Notes: generated from the letters alone by a model not told the origin. 64,000 bases of DNA from JBCCSZ01 sp039821145 (GCA_039821145.1 JBCBOS010000024.1:62001-126000); one strand, 5' to 3'; numbered from the stretch's first letter, positions 49,907-60,054 are shown. Translations and numbers: made by a program.

Positions 49907-50263
49907 TCAGCCCATCATTTTCATGCCCAAATATAGACAAATTACGCCAACTGCCAGACTGCCAAAGACATTGATCAGAGCAATTGTCCATTGACCAGAT
50001 TGCAGCAGCTGAAGGGTCTCCATGGAAAAGGTGGAAAAGGTGCTGAAGCCCCCACAAAATCCCGTCATCAACCACAGGCGATATTCTGCCGACAGGCCAT
50101 TGCGCAGATGCCAGCCCAGCAAAGCTCCGAGGACCAGGCAGCTGATGGCATTGGCCAGAAAGGTACCCCAAGGGAAATGCTGCGCCCCAGCGTTGAACCG
50201 ACTCAAGCCAAAACGGCAAATGCTGCCCATTCCTCCTCCCAAGAATACCCAGAAGTAGGACAT
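49907..50263 (-). CDS. crcB: CrcB/FluC fluoride channel
   Basis: 118 residues with four hydrophobic helices, GSICRFGLSR and the selectivity motif GFCGGFSTFSTFS. It exports fluoride as a dual-topology dimer. Its ATG 50263 overlaps the TGA of the preceding glycosyltransferase gene (TGATG), so both are co-translated. No fluoride riboswitch was recognised. Confidence 0.93.
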   Translation of the reverse strand: MSYFWVFLGGGMGSICRFGLSRFNAGAQHFPWGTFLANAISCLVLGALLGWHLRNGLSAEYRLWLMTGFCGGFSTFSTFSMETLQLLQSGQWTIALINVFGSLAVGVICLYLGMKMMG

Positions 50264-51324
50264 CAAGAGGCGGTATTTCGAAGTTTCTTGTAGTGAACGG
50301 TGTAGTACAACAGACTGCTCAAGCCCACGGCCAACATGATGACCAATGACAGCAGACTAGCGCCGCCAATGTGCTGCAGCGAGAACACCAAGAAGATGAA
50401 AAGAATGTTGACCATGACCAGAATGCCCGTCGCTTTCATATGGGTCAGGCCCAGGTCGATGAGTAGGTGGTGGATGTGAGAACGATCTGGATAAAAGGGT
50501 GATTTGCCCCGAATGACCCGAATCGTAAACACGCGAAGGGTATCAAAAAGTGGCAATATGAGAATCCCAAAGGCCACGGCTGGTACATTGAGCAAAGCAA
50601 ATTGATGGCCAGTCGGCAAAAGGGCATTCAACTCGATGAATTGTATGACGAGAATGGAGCAAATGATCCCGATGAGCAAAGCTCCGGTATCCCCCATAAA
50701 GATTTTGGCAGGCGTAAAATTGTACTTCAAAAAAGCAATCACCGCCCCAGCAGTGGAAAAAGCCACCATCGCCAATTCAATGTGGTTGGTGAGAAAGAAC
50801 CAACTTCCAAGGGTGAGGGTGATCAACGTCCCAATGCTGCCAGACAGACCGTTGATCCCGTCAATGAGATTGAATGCATTGATGATGACCAGGATGGTAA
50901 AGATCGTCAGCACAATGCTCAGTGGTTCTGGCAATTCGTAGATGCCAAACAATCCATAGAGGCTGGTCAGCTTCACATTGGAGCGGAAGACCAGAATGCT
51001 GGCCGCCAAAATCTCACCCACCAGTTTTTTCCAGGGAGACATGGGAAGGATGTCGTCCTTGGCACCGATCAAAAAAATGATGATGAAAGCGCAAAGGATG
51101 TATTGTAGGTCGTTGAAATAGTTGAAGGGAGTCCAGAGGATGATGGAGAAGATGACACCTGCAAAAATGGCGATGCCTCCGAGAGAGGGAGTTGCTTCCT
51201 GATGAGACCGCCGTTCGCCTGGCTGATCACAGAGGTTTTTTCGTTTTGCAATGTGAATGATCGACGGTATAGCGAAGTATGTCAGCAGAAATGCCGTCAG
51301 AAAACTCAGGATTATGTCATACAT
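50263..51324 (-). CDS. MraY/WecA-family polyprenyl-phosphate sugar-phosphate transferase
   Basis: 353 residues with about ten transmembrane helices. Family motifs: DQPGERRSHQEATPSLGG, AFNLIDGINGLSG, FMGDTGALLIG and the His motif DRSHIHHLLIDLG. It is closest to the WecA/TagO branch (undecaprenyl-phosphate GlcNAc-1-phosphate transferase), not MraY, as the HIHH motif shows. It would start a surface polysaccharide. Confidence 0.9.
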   Translation of the reverse strand: MYDIILSFLTAFLLTYFAIPSIIHIAKRKNLCDQPGERRSHQEATPSLGGIAIFAGVIFSIILWTPFNYFNDLQYILCAFIIIFLIGAKDDILPMSPWKKLVGEILAASILVFRSNVKLTSLYGLFGIYELPEPLSIVLTIFTILVIINAFNLIDGINGLSGSIGTLITLTLGSWFFLTNHIELAMVAFSTAGAVIAFLKYNFTPAKIFMGDTGALLIGIICSILVIQFIELNALLPTGHQFALLNVPAVAFGILILPLFDTLRVFTIRVIRGKSPFYPDRSHIHHLLIDLGLTHMKATGILVMVNILFIFLVFSLQHIGGASLLSLVIMLAVGLSSLLYYTVHYKKLRNTAS

Positions 51325-51400
51325 GACTTGTCCTAATTTTTTGGGTGTCTATAATCCGAATTTGAACATGATGTCCGGTCATATTCCTTAACAGTCCGTG

Positions 51401-51408
51401 CAAAGGTA
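51401..51408 (-). promoter_or_regulatory. Probable promoter -7 box of the transferase-crcB operon
   Basis: On the minus strand TACCTTTG is a perfect TAnnTTTG box, followed by a leader of about 75 nt. No good -33 box is seen. Confidence 0.45.
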
Positions 51409-51483
51409 GCTAATCTGTTGTAGAAATGCTTCATTCCGGCATTAAACAGCGGTCAATTGTGGGTTAAGTCCGTCGCTTGCTTA

Positions 51484-53214
51484 TCAAAACTGCTTATCGT
51501 CTACTCCATCCAACCAATTCTTGATCTCCCGGGCACTGGATTCGAGACAACCATCGTCGAACGGAGAGGTGAGATCTGCCAGATCGACCAGGTCCAAAAA
51601 GGAGCGGCTGCCACCAACTTTGCAAAGACGAACATAATCTTCCCAAGCTTGCTCACTGTTTTCCCGACTCTTGCTCCAAAACTGAAATGCACAAATCTGT
51701 GCCAGAGCGTAGTCGATGTAGTAGAATGGTACGCTAAAAATATGGCTTTGTTGCAGCCAGAACCTTCCAGACTCCAGAAAGGGGTTGCCGTCATAATCCT
51801 TGTGGGGCATGTATTCCCGCTCGATCCGTCGCCAAGCTTGATTGCGCTCCTCCGGGCTGGCCTCGGGATGGCTGTAGGCAAAGTGCTGGAATTCATCCAC
51901 CGCCGCTCCATAGGGCAAAAACCGAATGGCCCCATCCATATGGGAAAACCGAAACTTCTCTGTCTCTTCTTCAAAGAACAAATTCATCCATGGCCAGGTA
52001 AAAAATTCCATGCTCATGGAGTGAATCTCACAGGCCTCATAGGTCGGCCAGGCGTACTCCTTGAGGGCCACATGCCTGCTGGAATACACTTGGAAAGCAT
52101 GCCCTGCTTCGTGGGTCAAGACGTTGATGTCGCCACTGGTCCCGTTGAAATTGGAAAAGATGAAGGGAGAATCGTGCTTGGGGATGTAGGTGCAGTAGCC
52201 CCCGGTGGCCTTGCCCTCCTTGTTGACCAAGTCCATCAGCTGGTTGTCGTACATCAGGTCAAAAAAGTGCTTGGTCTCGGCCGACAGCTCGGCATACATC
52301 TCCCGGGCGTTTTGGACAATCCATTCTGGGCTACCCTTGGGAGTGGGGTTGCCGGAGTTGAATTTGAAGCCAAGGTCGTAATAGCGCATTTGCTCCAATC
52401 CCAGGCGTTGGCGTTGGCGGTCGGCCAAGCCGCTGACCAGCGGGACGATGTGCTCTTTGACCTGATCGCGAAAACGAGCCACATCCACCGCATTGTAGTC
52501 GGACCGCAGCAAACGATCATAGCCCAATTCCACAAAGTTGTTGTAGCCCAGCTTGCGGGCGATCCGGTGGCGCACCTTGACCATTTGATCGTACAACTGC
52601 TCAAAGGTCTCGCTGTGCTTTTCAAAAAACTGCCAATGCGCCTCCTGGGCAGCCTTGCGGATGCGGCGATCCTTGCCCGACTCCAGGGGCACCAAAGAAG
52701 ACAAGTTGTAGGTTTTGCCTTCAAACTCGATCTGAGCAGAGGCTTTGAGCTTGACGTACTCACTCACCAGGCGATTTTCTTCCTGTAGGTCCTCCATGAT
52801 CTCCTGCGAAAACGTCTTTAGATTCAGCTCCGCAATCACGAAGAGTTGCTTTCCCCAACGATCGACCAGGGCATCCCGGAAAGGCGAGGCCAACAGCACC
52901 TCGTAATAAGAGTGTACCATCGACTCGAAAAGGGGGTTGTTTTTGTCAAAGAATGCTTTCTCTTTTTCGTAAAACTCATCTGCCGTATCGATGGTGTGCC
53001 GAACGTGGCAAATATTAAACATCGACGAAAATTCAACCCTCAGGTCATTTATCTGTTCAATGATAGTGTGTTGGACATCAACATGGCTCGCATTCCGAAA
53101 AGCGTTGACGAGGGTTTCGAATTGTTTGTGGTAGTAATCCATCGAAGGCCGACGATATTCGAACTCATCAAACCGCATTTTTGGTTTCTGCAATGTATCT
53201 GACTTAGAAAGCAT
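51484..53214 (-). CDS. M3-family oligoendopeptidase
   Basis: 576 residues from ATG 53214 (ATG 53178, MRFDEFEYRRP, is also possible). The zinc site HEAGH is in VLTHEAGHAFQVY, with the third ligand Glu in CEIHSMSMEFF. The M3 family cleaves short peptides in the cytoplasm. No signal peptide. The fragment at 62882-63244 is from a different M3 subfamily. Confidence 0.92.
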   Translation of the reverse strand: MLSKSDTLQKPKMRFDEFEYRRPSMDYYHKQFETLVNAFRNASHVDVQHTIIEQINDLRVEFSSMFNICHVRHTIDTADEFYEKEKAFFDKNNPLFESMVHSYYEVLLASPFRDALVDRWGKQLFVIAELNLKTFSQEIMEDLQEENRLVSEYVKLKASAQIEFEGKTYNLSSLVPLESGKDRRIRKAAQEAHWQFFEKHSETFEQLYDQMVKVRHRIARKLGYNNFVELGYDRLLRSDYNAVDVARFRDQVKEHIVPLVSGLADRQRQRLGLEQMRYYDLGFKFNSGNPTPKGSPEWIVQNAREMYAELSAETKHFFDLMYDNQLMDLVNKEGKATGGYCTYIPKHDSPFIFSNFNGTSGDINVLTHEAGHAFQVYSSRHVALKEYAWPTYEACEIHSMSMEFFTWPWMNLFFEEETEKFRFSHMDGAIRFLPYGAAVDEFQHFAYSHPEASPEERNQAWRRIEREYMPHKDYDGNPFLESGRFWLQQSHIFSVPFYYIDYALAQICAFQFWSKSRENSEQAWEDYVRLCKVGGSRSFLDLVDLADLTSPFDDGCLESSAREIKNWLDGVDDKQF

Positions 53215-53682
53215 ATGATTGGCTTTTAGTTGGTTCAACGACGAGTCTGGTAGTGAGTTACAAGTACAACAAAGGTTTTACCTGGAGCTTTCATAAATCC
53301 CTGACTACAAAGGGCATTTCGTCAATGTTCTCATTCCGTGAACCTGGTTTTACGATAGTATTGTCTATTTGCGCCTGATGGCGCTCTGTTTGTAAGCTTG
53401 ACGAGGATGTTTCCAGTTCGTTTTCAGTAGCTACGACATGGCGTTCACAGCCTTACACATTCAATAGCGATAATTGGAGTACCCCAAAACGTCCTCCATA
53501 ATAAGATAACAGCTTGTGATCCAATTGTAATGGATATTGTCGCGCCTTTTTGGGCCGAAATCGGATTTTTTGTCCAATTTTTCCATTTCCGCTGTCAAAA
53601 TTGCCCTTCGATTCACACTTGCACAAGCGCTAGAGCACATTATTATTGAACCCTGTAGATCACAATTTTAGTATACATCATC
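53215..53682. other. Intergenic region without gene
   Basis: No coding frame. Only a short hairpin (GCGCC-TGAT-GGCGC, 53371-53384) is visible; it probably contains the promoters of the two divergent genes, none of which I can fix. Confidence 0.5.
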
Positions 53683-54795
53683 ATGAGTATTCAATTCCAC
53701 AAACTGAAAGTTGCCACTCTCCGACAAGAAACACCCGACTGTGTTTCTGTGACATTTGACGTACCAAACGAACTGCAATCGGCCTTTCAATACCAGCAAG
53801 GACAATACCTCACTCTTCGCTTCGACATCAATGGGCAAGAGGTCCGACGTGCCTATTCCATGTCCAGCAGCCCCCTCGAAAAGGGCATTACTGTTTCTGT
53901 GAAGCGCGTCCCCAAAGGTCTCGTATCCAACCACATCAACGACAAAATCAAGGCAGGAGACCTGGTCGATACGATGCCGCCACAGGGTCGCTTCTTTACG
54001 CCCTTGGATGCCGATCGGCAAAAGGATTACTACCTGTTCGGAGCAGGCAGTGGCATTACCCCTCTGATGTCCATTCTAAAAACCATTCTCGAAAACGAAC
54101 CCAAAAGTACAGTTTTCTTGCTTTATGGCAATCGCAATGAGGAACAGATTATATTCAAAGATCAATTGGACCAACTTCAAAAGCGCTATGACGGCCAATT
54201 GGTGATCGAACACACCCTGAGTCAGCCCGTCAAAAAGAAGTCTGGCGGATTGTCTGGCCTTTTCGGAAAAGCCAAACCCACTTGGACTGGTGCCATCGGA
54301 CGCATAGACGCCGCCGCTTGCAGCACTTTTCTTCAAAAAAACCCCATGCGCTCCACTGCCGCAGAATATTTCATCTGTGGTCCCGACAACATGATCGATG
54401 TGGTGGAAGAGCATCTGAACAATCAGGGCATTGCCAAAGAAAACATTCACACCGAAAGGTTTACCGCTGCCAAGGATGCCCAAGCAGCCCCTGCGCAAGG
54501 CGCCGCAGCAGACGCAGGCCAGCCCAAGCTCATCACACACATGGATGGGGAAACAGTGGAAACAGTGGTCAGCCCAGGCAAAAGCATCTTGGATACCCTG
54601 CTCGATTTGAAATACGAACCGCCTTATTCCTGCAATTCGGGTTCTTGTTCTACTTGCATGGCCAAGGTACTCAAGGGGGAAGTCAAAATGGAGGTTTGCT
54701 ATGCGCTCGACGATGACGAAGTGGAGGAAGGATACATCCTGACCTGCCAGGCTCGCCCCGTCAGCTCTGAGGTAGAAATCACATTTGACATTTGA
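53683..54795 (+). CDS. Ferredoxin-NADP-type oxidoreductase with 2Fe-2S domain (PaaE-like)
   Basis: 370 residues. FAD site in RRAYSMSSSP (about 47-60), NAD(P) site in FGAGSGITPLMS, ICGPDNMI, then a C-terminal ferredoxin with CNSGSCSTC plus a fourth Cys near the end (LTCQARP). It passes electrons from NAD(P)H to an oxygenase, as PaaE does in phenylacetyl-CoA epoxidase. No oxygenase is adjacent. An insertion with Lys/Gly and an Ala/Gln-rich linker separate the domains. Confidence 0.9.
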   Translation: MSIQFHKLKVATLRQETPDCVSVTFDVPNELQSAFQYQQGQYLTLRFDINGQEVRRAYSMSSSPLEKGITVSVKRVPKGLVSNHINDKIKAGDLVDTMPPQGRFFTPLDADRQKDYYLFGAGSGITPLMSILKTILENEPKSTVFLLYGNRNEEQIIFKDQLDQLQKRYDGQLVIEHTLSQPVKKKSGGLSGLFGKAKPTWTGAIGRIDAAACSTFLQKNPMRSTAAEYFICGPDNMIDVVEEHLNNQGIAKENIHTERFTAAKDAQAAPAQGAAADAGQPKLITHMDGETVETVVSPGKSILDTLLDLKYEPPYSCNSGSCSTCMAKVLKGEVKMEVCYALDDDEVEEGYILTCQARPVSSEVEITFDI

Positions 54796-54814
54796 ATGCG
54801 CAATTGACAAGACG

Positions 54815-54846
54815 AAAAAAGAGCCCAAACTACAAGTAGTTCTGGC
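54815..54846 (-). terminator. Rho-independent terminator of the secreted protein gene
   Basis: On the minus strand AACTAC and GTAGTT form a 6-bp stem with GCC/GGC outside, followed by CTTTTTTC (54820-54815 side). It is 53 bp after the stop at 54899. Confidence 0.55.
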
Positions 54847-54898
54847 CCTTCAATATTTGTTCGCTAAAACCTAATTATTTCCTTTTTGATGGTGACCT

Positions 54899-55786
54899 TC
54901 ACAAACCAGTGTCCTTTTGAGGAAAGGCGCGCTGGAACGAAAAGGTCTTGAAATCGGTGCAAAACAGCCCCTCCACATCAGAGGTCGTCAGGCTGTGCTC
55001 CAGATAAAATTTGCCCGTGCGCACATCCTTGATGCGGGCATATTGTGTGGTGTATACCGACTCGGGCGTTCCTTCTTTTGAGACATGGAATACCAAGTAT
55101 TGGCCATCGTCAGATATTTCCCAAAATCCTCGCTCGACACTCTCGGCCTCTTCACTTCCCATCCATTTGGTATAGGTGCCATCTGACTTGAAATTCAATT
55201 CCAAATAAGCACCTGGCATGGGGGTTTCTGTACCACAATTTGCATCCTCTTGCGCAGCCGTCTTGATTTCATAAGGATAGGCTGCCACATTCCAATGGCC
55301 AACGAAGTTGTGAAACAAAGCCGTCACATAGATGTCGGGCTGTTTTTCGGAATACTCGAAATAGCTGGGCTGTCCGGTGGATAGATCTGTCAGGATGATT
55401 CCTTCGCAAGTTTGTTCGACTTCGTACAGCATGACTTCCATGAGGTTGTCATCGGCAATGTCCAAGTAAATCCTTCCATCGCGGATGTCGAGCTTCCAAA
55501 AGTGTTGGCGGTGGATGGTGTTCCCATCGTCGTAGATGGCAACCTCTTCCATGATGCCAAAATCGCGAAACTGGAAGATGCGCTCCATGCGGGTCACCAC
55601 ATTGTCTTCGTCAAAATCTTCGACCCACACCCCGTTGAGCAGGTCATTTTCCACTCGCAGCTGTAGAGGCATGTCCTCGGATTGGAACAGACTGAGTCTG
55701 CAAGATGACTTGCGGATTCCGTTGCCAGCAAACAATTCGCTGCTCAATAATAAAACCAGAAAAACGGTGAATAGATTGATTCTCAT
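54899..55786 (-). CDS. Secreted lipocalin-like protein
   Basis: 295 residues from ATG 55786. Signal peptide (INLFTVFLVLLLSSELFA). Two consecutive beta-barrel-like units can be read (LLNGVWVEDFDED and NFVGHWNVAAYPYE), each starting with an xGxW pattern, as in lipocalin-like proteins of Bacteroidota. Three Cys are spaced (VEQTCEG, DANCGTE, GLFCTDF). No lipobox or T9SS tail. Ligand unknown. Confidence 0.65.
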   Translation of the reverse strand: MRINLFTVFLVLLLSSELFAGNGIRKSSCRLSLFQSEDMPLQLRVENDLLNGVWVEDFDEDNVVTRMERIFQFRDFGIMEEVAIYDDGNTIHRQHFWKLDIRDGRIYLDIADDNLMEVMLYEVEQTCEGIILTDLSTGQPSYFEYSEKQPDIYVTALFHNFVGHWNVAAYPYEIKTAAQEDANCGTETPMPGAYLELNFKSDGTYTKWMGSEEAESVERGFWEISDDGQYLVFHVSKEGTPESVYTTQYARIKDVRTGKFYLEHSLTTSDVEGLFCTDFKTFSFQRAFPQKDTGL

Positions 55787-55974
55787 TTGTTGTAAGCACT
55801 TTGGGGAAAACGGGTTCAAAAGTATTGTCTTCTTTAATGACAAATATATGGGCGGAGTGTTGCATGGCGCAATGACAGATCGACCACTGCGTGGATTTTT
55901 TCGATGAACGTTTTAATGAATTGTTAATTTAACAGTTGCTCCCCCAAGGCCTGCCCCATCCTCACACACATCAA

Positions 55975-56006
55975 TTGGAAAAGCAAGAGACAGAACACTA
56001 TCTTTG
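55975..56006 (+). promoter_or_regulatory. Promoter of the small barrel protein gene
   Basis: TTG (55975-55977), 21 bp, TATCTTTG (55999-56006), a perfect -7 box, 40 bp before ATG 56047. Confidence 0.6.
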
Positions 56007-56046
56007 CACGAAATTTGAAGTTTCATTCCCAAAAATTACTTGGCCG

Positions 56047-56499
56047 ATGAGCAAAGCACTAGCCGTTGGATTGCTGACCCTCTTTTGTTTCTGTTTCAGC
56101 ATGGGCACCACCCAAGCGCAAGACAATTACGACCAAGCATTGGGCTTGCGAGGTGGCCCCACTGCAGCCGTTACCTACAAACGCTTCCTGGACGTCTTCA
56201 CCGCCATAGAAGGGATTGCCGGATTCAATTTTACCAATGGACGCATCATCACCCTCACTGGCCTGTACCAATACCACCAACCCATCAGCTACCAGGCCAA
56301 TCTATACGGCGGAGCAGGCCTCACGATGGGGTTCAACAGCAGCGAATTTCGCCTCAACCTGGAGACCATGGTAGGCATTGAATACACCATGCCCAAATTT
56401 CCACTCAACATTTCCTTTGACTACAAACCTGCATTCAATATCTTCAAATCCAACTTTATATGGAATGAATTCGGTGTGTCGGTTCGCTATACCTACTGA
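56047..56499 (+). CDS. Small outer-membrane beta-barrel-like protein
   Basis: 150 residues from ATG 56047. Signal peptide (ALAVGLLTLFCFCFSMGTTQAQ). Alternating hydrophobic beta strands with aromatic ends (AGFNFTNGRIITLTGLYQYH, LYGGAGLTMGFN) and C-terminal VSVRYTY, typical of an outer-membrane barrel. Function unknown. It is 30 bp upstream of recO. Confidence 0.7.
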   Translation: MSKALAVGLLTLFCFCFSMGTTQAQDNYDQALGLRGGPTAAVTYKRFLDVFTAIEGIAGFNFTNGRIITLTGLYQYHQPISYQANLYGGAGLTMGFNSSEFRLNLETMVGIEYTMPKFPLNISFDYKPAFNIFKSNFIWNEFGVSVRYTY

Positions 56500-56529
56500 T
56501 GGCAAACACACACCCAGTCGATTGAACCT

Positions 56530-57255
56530 ATGCTAATCAAAACCAGAGGCATCGTTTTGCGTGCCGTCAAATATTCCGAGACCAGCCTCATCCTCGACAT
56601 CTACACCGAGGCCAAAGGACTGCGCTCCTACATCGTGAGCGGCGTGCGCAGCCGAAAATCCAAGGTGAGTGCCGGACTGGTGCAGTTGATGTCCTTGGTG
56701 GACATGGTGGCCTATCACAGAGATGAAAAGGACCTCAATCGCATTCGGGAGATCAAGGCAGCACACATCTACGAACAACTGCCCTTCGACATCCGGCGCT
56801 CCTCCGTCGGGATGTTCATGACAGAATTGATCCGAAAATCCATTCGGGAAATAGAGGAAAATCCCGCTCTTTTCCACTACTTATTCGAATCTTTTCGGTA
56901 CCTGGACAGCTCCCCCCATCGGGTGGCCAATCTCCACATCCAATTCATGGTAGAACTCACCGCCTTTCTCGGTTTTGCCCCTGCCGGGCACTACCAGGAC
57001 GATACCGCCGTTTTTGACATGCTGGAAGGGCGATTTCTACCCGACGCCACCTCCCACCTCCACTTCATGGACGAAACCTCCAGTCAACTCCTGGGGCAGT
57101 TCATCCAATCCGATCAAGCCCACTGCCACGACATACCCCTCGACCGCGCTACCCGCCGAAAATTTCTGCTCGACCTACTGGATTACTACCGATTGCACAT
57201 CGAAAATTTCAGTGGTCTGAACACCCTCGATGTCCTCGAAGATGTATTTGGCTGA
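56530..57255 (+). CDS. recO: DNA repair protein RecO
   Basis: 241 residues. The OB-fold start is typical (KTRGIVLRAVKYSETSLIL), with FTEAKGLRSYIVSGVR-like IYTEAKGLRSYIVSGVRSR. RecO helps RecA load on SSB-coated DNA in gap repair. It lacks the zinc-finger Cys of some homologues. Preceded at 30 bp by the barrel gene. Confidence 0.92.
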   Translation: MLIKTRGIVLRAVKYSETSLILDIYTEAKGLRSYIVSGVRSRKSKVSAGLVQLMSLVDMVAYHRDEKDLNRIREIKAAHIYEQLPFDIRRSSVGMFMTELIRKSIREIEENPALFHYLFESFRYLDSSPHRVANLHIQFMVELTAFLGFAPAGHYQDDTAVFDMLEGRFLPDATSHLHFMDETSSQLLGQFIQSDQAHCHDIPLDRATRRKFLLDLLDYYRLHIENFSGLNTLDVLEDVFG

Positions 57256-57490
57256 GCTGGGAATGACTGTCGATGGAAGCAAAAGCTTTTCTGTTTGAAG
57301 AAAATGGAGTAATTTCGGCCACCCTTTACCTGTAAACCTTCCCAAGACAATGCAGCCCAGACTCGATCCGGCAGCCATTCGGGGAGGTCCAAAACAGGGA
57401 ATGCTTTCCCTCATCACGGGGCCATCTGGGCCTACAAGCATGGATGCCATTCATGCCCCGATTCCTATTGTCTTTGTAATATTCCGGAAA

Positions 57491-57510
57491 GCCATAGCGT
57501 TTACTATGGC
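57491..57510. promoter_or_regulatory. Hairpin in the leader of the PBP1a gene
   Basis: GCCATAG and CTATGGC form a perfect 7-bp stem with a 6-nt loop, 21 bp before ATG 57532. Role unknown. Confidence 0.35.
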
Positions 57511-57531
57511 ATCACATAAGCTAAATCAGCT

Positions 57532-60054
57532 ATGACCGATCACCATCAAGATCAAGAGAAGACCTCTCCCCTGGCTCAAAAGATCAAGAGCTTGCAACTC
57601 AAATGGCAGCAATTCCGGGAAAGAGCTCCCCTTCTGTCCCGTCTCGCCCTCCTGGGAAGTTCCCTCTTCCTGCTGGGCGTTGGCTTCATCATCAGCCTGT
57701 TGCTGCTGGTTCGCCTGGGAGCTTTCGGCCGCATGCCGTCCAAAGCCGATCTCAGAGACATCCGCAACCACACGGCCTCAGAGGTGTATTCTGCCGACGG
57801 TGTCCTGCTGGGCAAATACTACATCGAAAACCGCACAAACATCGCTTACGACGACCTTTCTCCCGACTTGGTCAACGCCCTGATTGCCACAGAAGATGCC
57901 CGCTTCCTCAAGCACAGTGGCATCGACCTGAGAGCCTGGGTCCGGGTGTTCATCAGGACAGTACTTTTGCAAGACGAATCCGGTGGTGGAGGGAGTACCA
58001 TCAGTCAACAATTGGCCAAAAACCTCTACAAACGCCAGCGATACCGCCTGTTGAGCATCCCCATCAACAAAATTCAGGAGATGTACATTGCCCGGCGGCT
58101 GGAAAAGGTCTATACCAAAGACGAACTGATCAACCTCTATCTCAATACCGTCCCCTTTGGCAGCAACATTTATGGGGTGGAAGTAGCTGCCAAGCAATTT
58201 TTCCAAACCAATGCCAAAGACATCAAGACCGAAGAGGCAGCGGTCCTCATCGGCATGCTCAAAGCCAATACTTACTACAATCCAGCTCGAAACCCCGAAC
58301 GCTCCAAAGGCCGTCGCAATGTCGTCCTGCGGCAAATGAACAAGTACAACTACCTGAGCAAGGCCACTTCCGACTCCCTTCAGCAGTTGCCATTGGAAGT
58401 CAATTACACCCGCGAAAGCAACAACGAAGGCTTGGCCACCTATTTCCGCGAACATCTCCGCCAGGAATTGGTCGAACAACTCAAAGAATACAGCAAGCCC
58501 GACGGCAGCCCCTACAACCTGTATACCGACGGACTGAAAATTCATACGACCCTACATGCACGCCTTCAAGGCTATGCAGAGGAGGCCGTTCAGGGACACA
58601 TGGCCAAACTGCAAACAGAATTTGACAAGCACTGGAAAGGGCGCAAACCCTGGGGCAACGAGTCGGCATTGATGAGAGAAGTCAAAAAGTCCAAGCGATA
58701 CAAATCCCTCCAGGAAAAGGGGTTGTCCCAGGAGGAAATCATGGAGGAATTCGAGAAAAAGCAGCGCATCACCATCTTCAGCTGGAAAGGCGACCAAACC
58801 AAAGAAATGTCTCCCCTCGACTCTGTGAAATACTATTACAGTCTACTCAATGCGGGCTTTCTGGTCATGGACCCCGCCAATGGCCACATCAAGGCATGGG
58901 TCGGAGGAACCGATCACGAATATTTCAAATACGATCACGTCAAATCCCGCCGCCAAGTGGGTTCCACCTTCAAACCCATCGTATACGCCAGTGCCCTCCA
59001 AAATGGGTTCAAACCTTGCGATTACTATTACAATCGCCTGGTCACCTACACGGATTACGACGATTGGCAGCCCCAAAATGCCGATGGCAAATACGGAGGT
59101 CTCTATTCGATGCAAGGTGCGCTGAGCAAATCAGTCAATTCTGTGGCTGTCGACCTCATTGTGCGCAGCGGAGTCGACTCTGTCCAACAGCTCGCCCAAC
59201 GAATGGGCATCAGCTCCGACATCCCCAAGGTCCCCTCCATCGCATTGGGAACCGTGGAGGCCTCTCTCTACGACATGATCCAAGTATATGGTACCTTGGC
59301 CAATCGCGGCAAGCGCCCCCAACCACTCTATCTGACCAAGGTAGAAGACAGCAAAGGCGAACTCATTTTTGAGAAAGAATCCCGTCCTGCCAACTTTCCA
59401 CAAGCCCTCAGCCGTCAAAACGCCGATCTGATGCGACAGATGATGAGAGGAGTCGTAGACAGTGGAACTGCTCGAAAATTGCGCTACCAATACAAACTGT
59501 ATGGCAACATGGCCGGAAAGACCGGAACCACACAATCGCATGCCGACGGCTGGTTCATTGGCTTTACCTCCCGGCTGGTGGCCGGCGCCTGGGTGGGCGG
59601 CGAATACCCCAGCGTGCGCTTTCGCACCCTTCGACAAGGCCAAGGTGGCTACACAGCCCTGCCAATTTGGGGCCGATTCATGCAAAAAGTAGACAAGGAC
59701 AAAGAACTGCGGGCCCTGACTCGCCAGAGCTTCCCCACCACCAGCCTGGCAGTGGCCGAAGCCCTCGACTGTGCCCCCTATCTGGAGGAATTGCCCCTAT
59801 TGGCCGAGGAGGAAATCGATTCTTTTGACGAAGCCCTCGAATCCTTGATCAGTGTATTTCGTAAAAACAAAGGAAAGCAAGATCCCAATATCAACCGAAG
59901 CCCCAGTGATGTGGGCCAGCGACAACGACAGCAAGCACAGCAAAAGCGCCAAGAGCAAGAACGCATTCGCAAACGCAACGCAAAGGTGAAGAAGAAAAGA
60001 GAACGCAAAAAGAAGCGAAAAGAGGCGTGGAAAAGGCTGTTCAAAAAGAACTGA
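57532..60054 (+). CDS. Bifunctional penicillin-binding protein 1A
   Basis: 840 residues. A cytoplasmic N terminus of about 37 residues, one membrane span (LFLLGVGFIISLLLLV), a GT51 transglycosylase domain with EDARFLKHSGID (catalytic Glu) and GGSTISQQLAKNL, and a transpeptidase with GSTFKP (SxxK), SKSVNSVA (SxN) and AGKTGTT (KTG). It polymerises and cross-links peptidoglycan. After the catalytic domain there is an unusual basic tail of about 60 residues rich in Gln, Arg and Lys (QRQRQQAQQKRQEQERIRKR), predicted to be extended or coiled. Confidence 0.95.
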   Translation: MTDHHQDQEKTSPLAQKIKSLQLKWQQFRERAPLLSRLALLGSSLFLLGVGFIISLLLLVRLGAFGRMPSKADLRDIRNHTASEVYSADGVLLGKYYIENRTNIAYDDLSPDLVNALIATEDARFLKHSGIDLRAWVRVFIRTVLLQDESGGGGSTISQQLAKNLYKRQRYRLLSIPINKIQEMYIARRLEKVYTKDELINLYLNTVPFGSNIYGVEVAAKQFFQTNAKDIKTEEAAVLIGMLKANTYYNPARNPERSKGRRNVVLRQMNKYNYLSKATSDSLQQLPLEVNYTRESNNEGLATYFREHLRQELVEQLKEYSKPDGSPYNLYTDGLKIHTTLHARLQGYAEEAVQGHMAKLQTEFDKHWKGRKPWGNESALMREVKKSKRYKSLQEKGLSQEEIMEEFEKKQRITIFSWKGDQTKEMSPLDSVKYYYSLLNAGFLVMDPANGHIKAWVGGTDHEYFKYDHVKSRRQVGSTFKPIVYASALQNGFKPCDYYYNRLVTYTDYDDWQPQNADGKYGGLYSMQGALSKSVNSVAVDLIVRSGVDSVQQLAQRMGISSDIPKVPSIALGTVEASLYDMIQVYGTLANRGKRPQPLYLTKVEDSKGELIFEKESRPANFPQALSRQNADLMRQMMRGVVDSGTARKLRYQYKLYGNMAGKTGTTQSHADGWFIGFTSRLVAGAWVGGEYPSVRFRTLRQGQGGYTALPIWGRFMQKVDKDKELRALTRQSFPTTSLAVAEALDCAPYLEELPLLAEEEIDSFDEALESLISVFRKNKGKQDPNINRSPSDVGQRQRQQAQQKRQEQERIRKRNAKVKKKRERKKKRKEAWKRLFKKN

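Noticed and set aside
57350..57535. A 61-codon plus-strand frame ahead of PBP1a.
   Set aside because: Composition is unusual, it crosses the hairpin 57491-57510 and overlaps the PBP1a start; no homologue is known to me.
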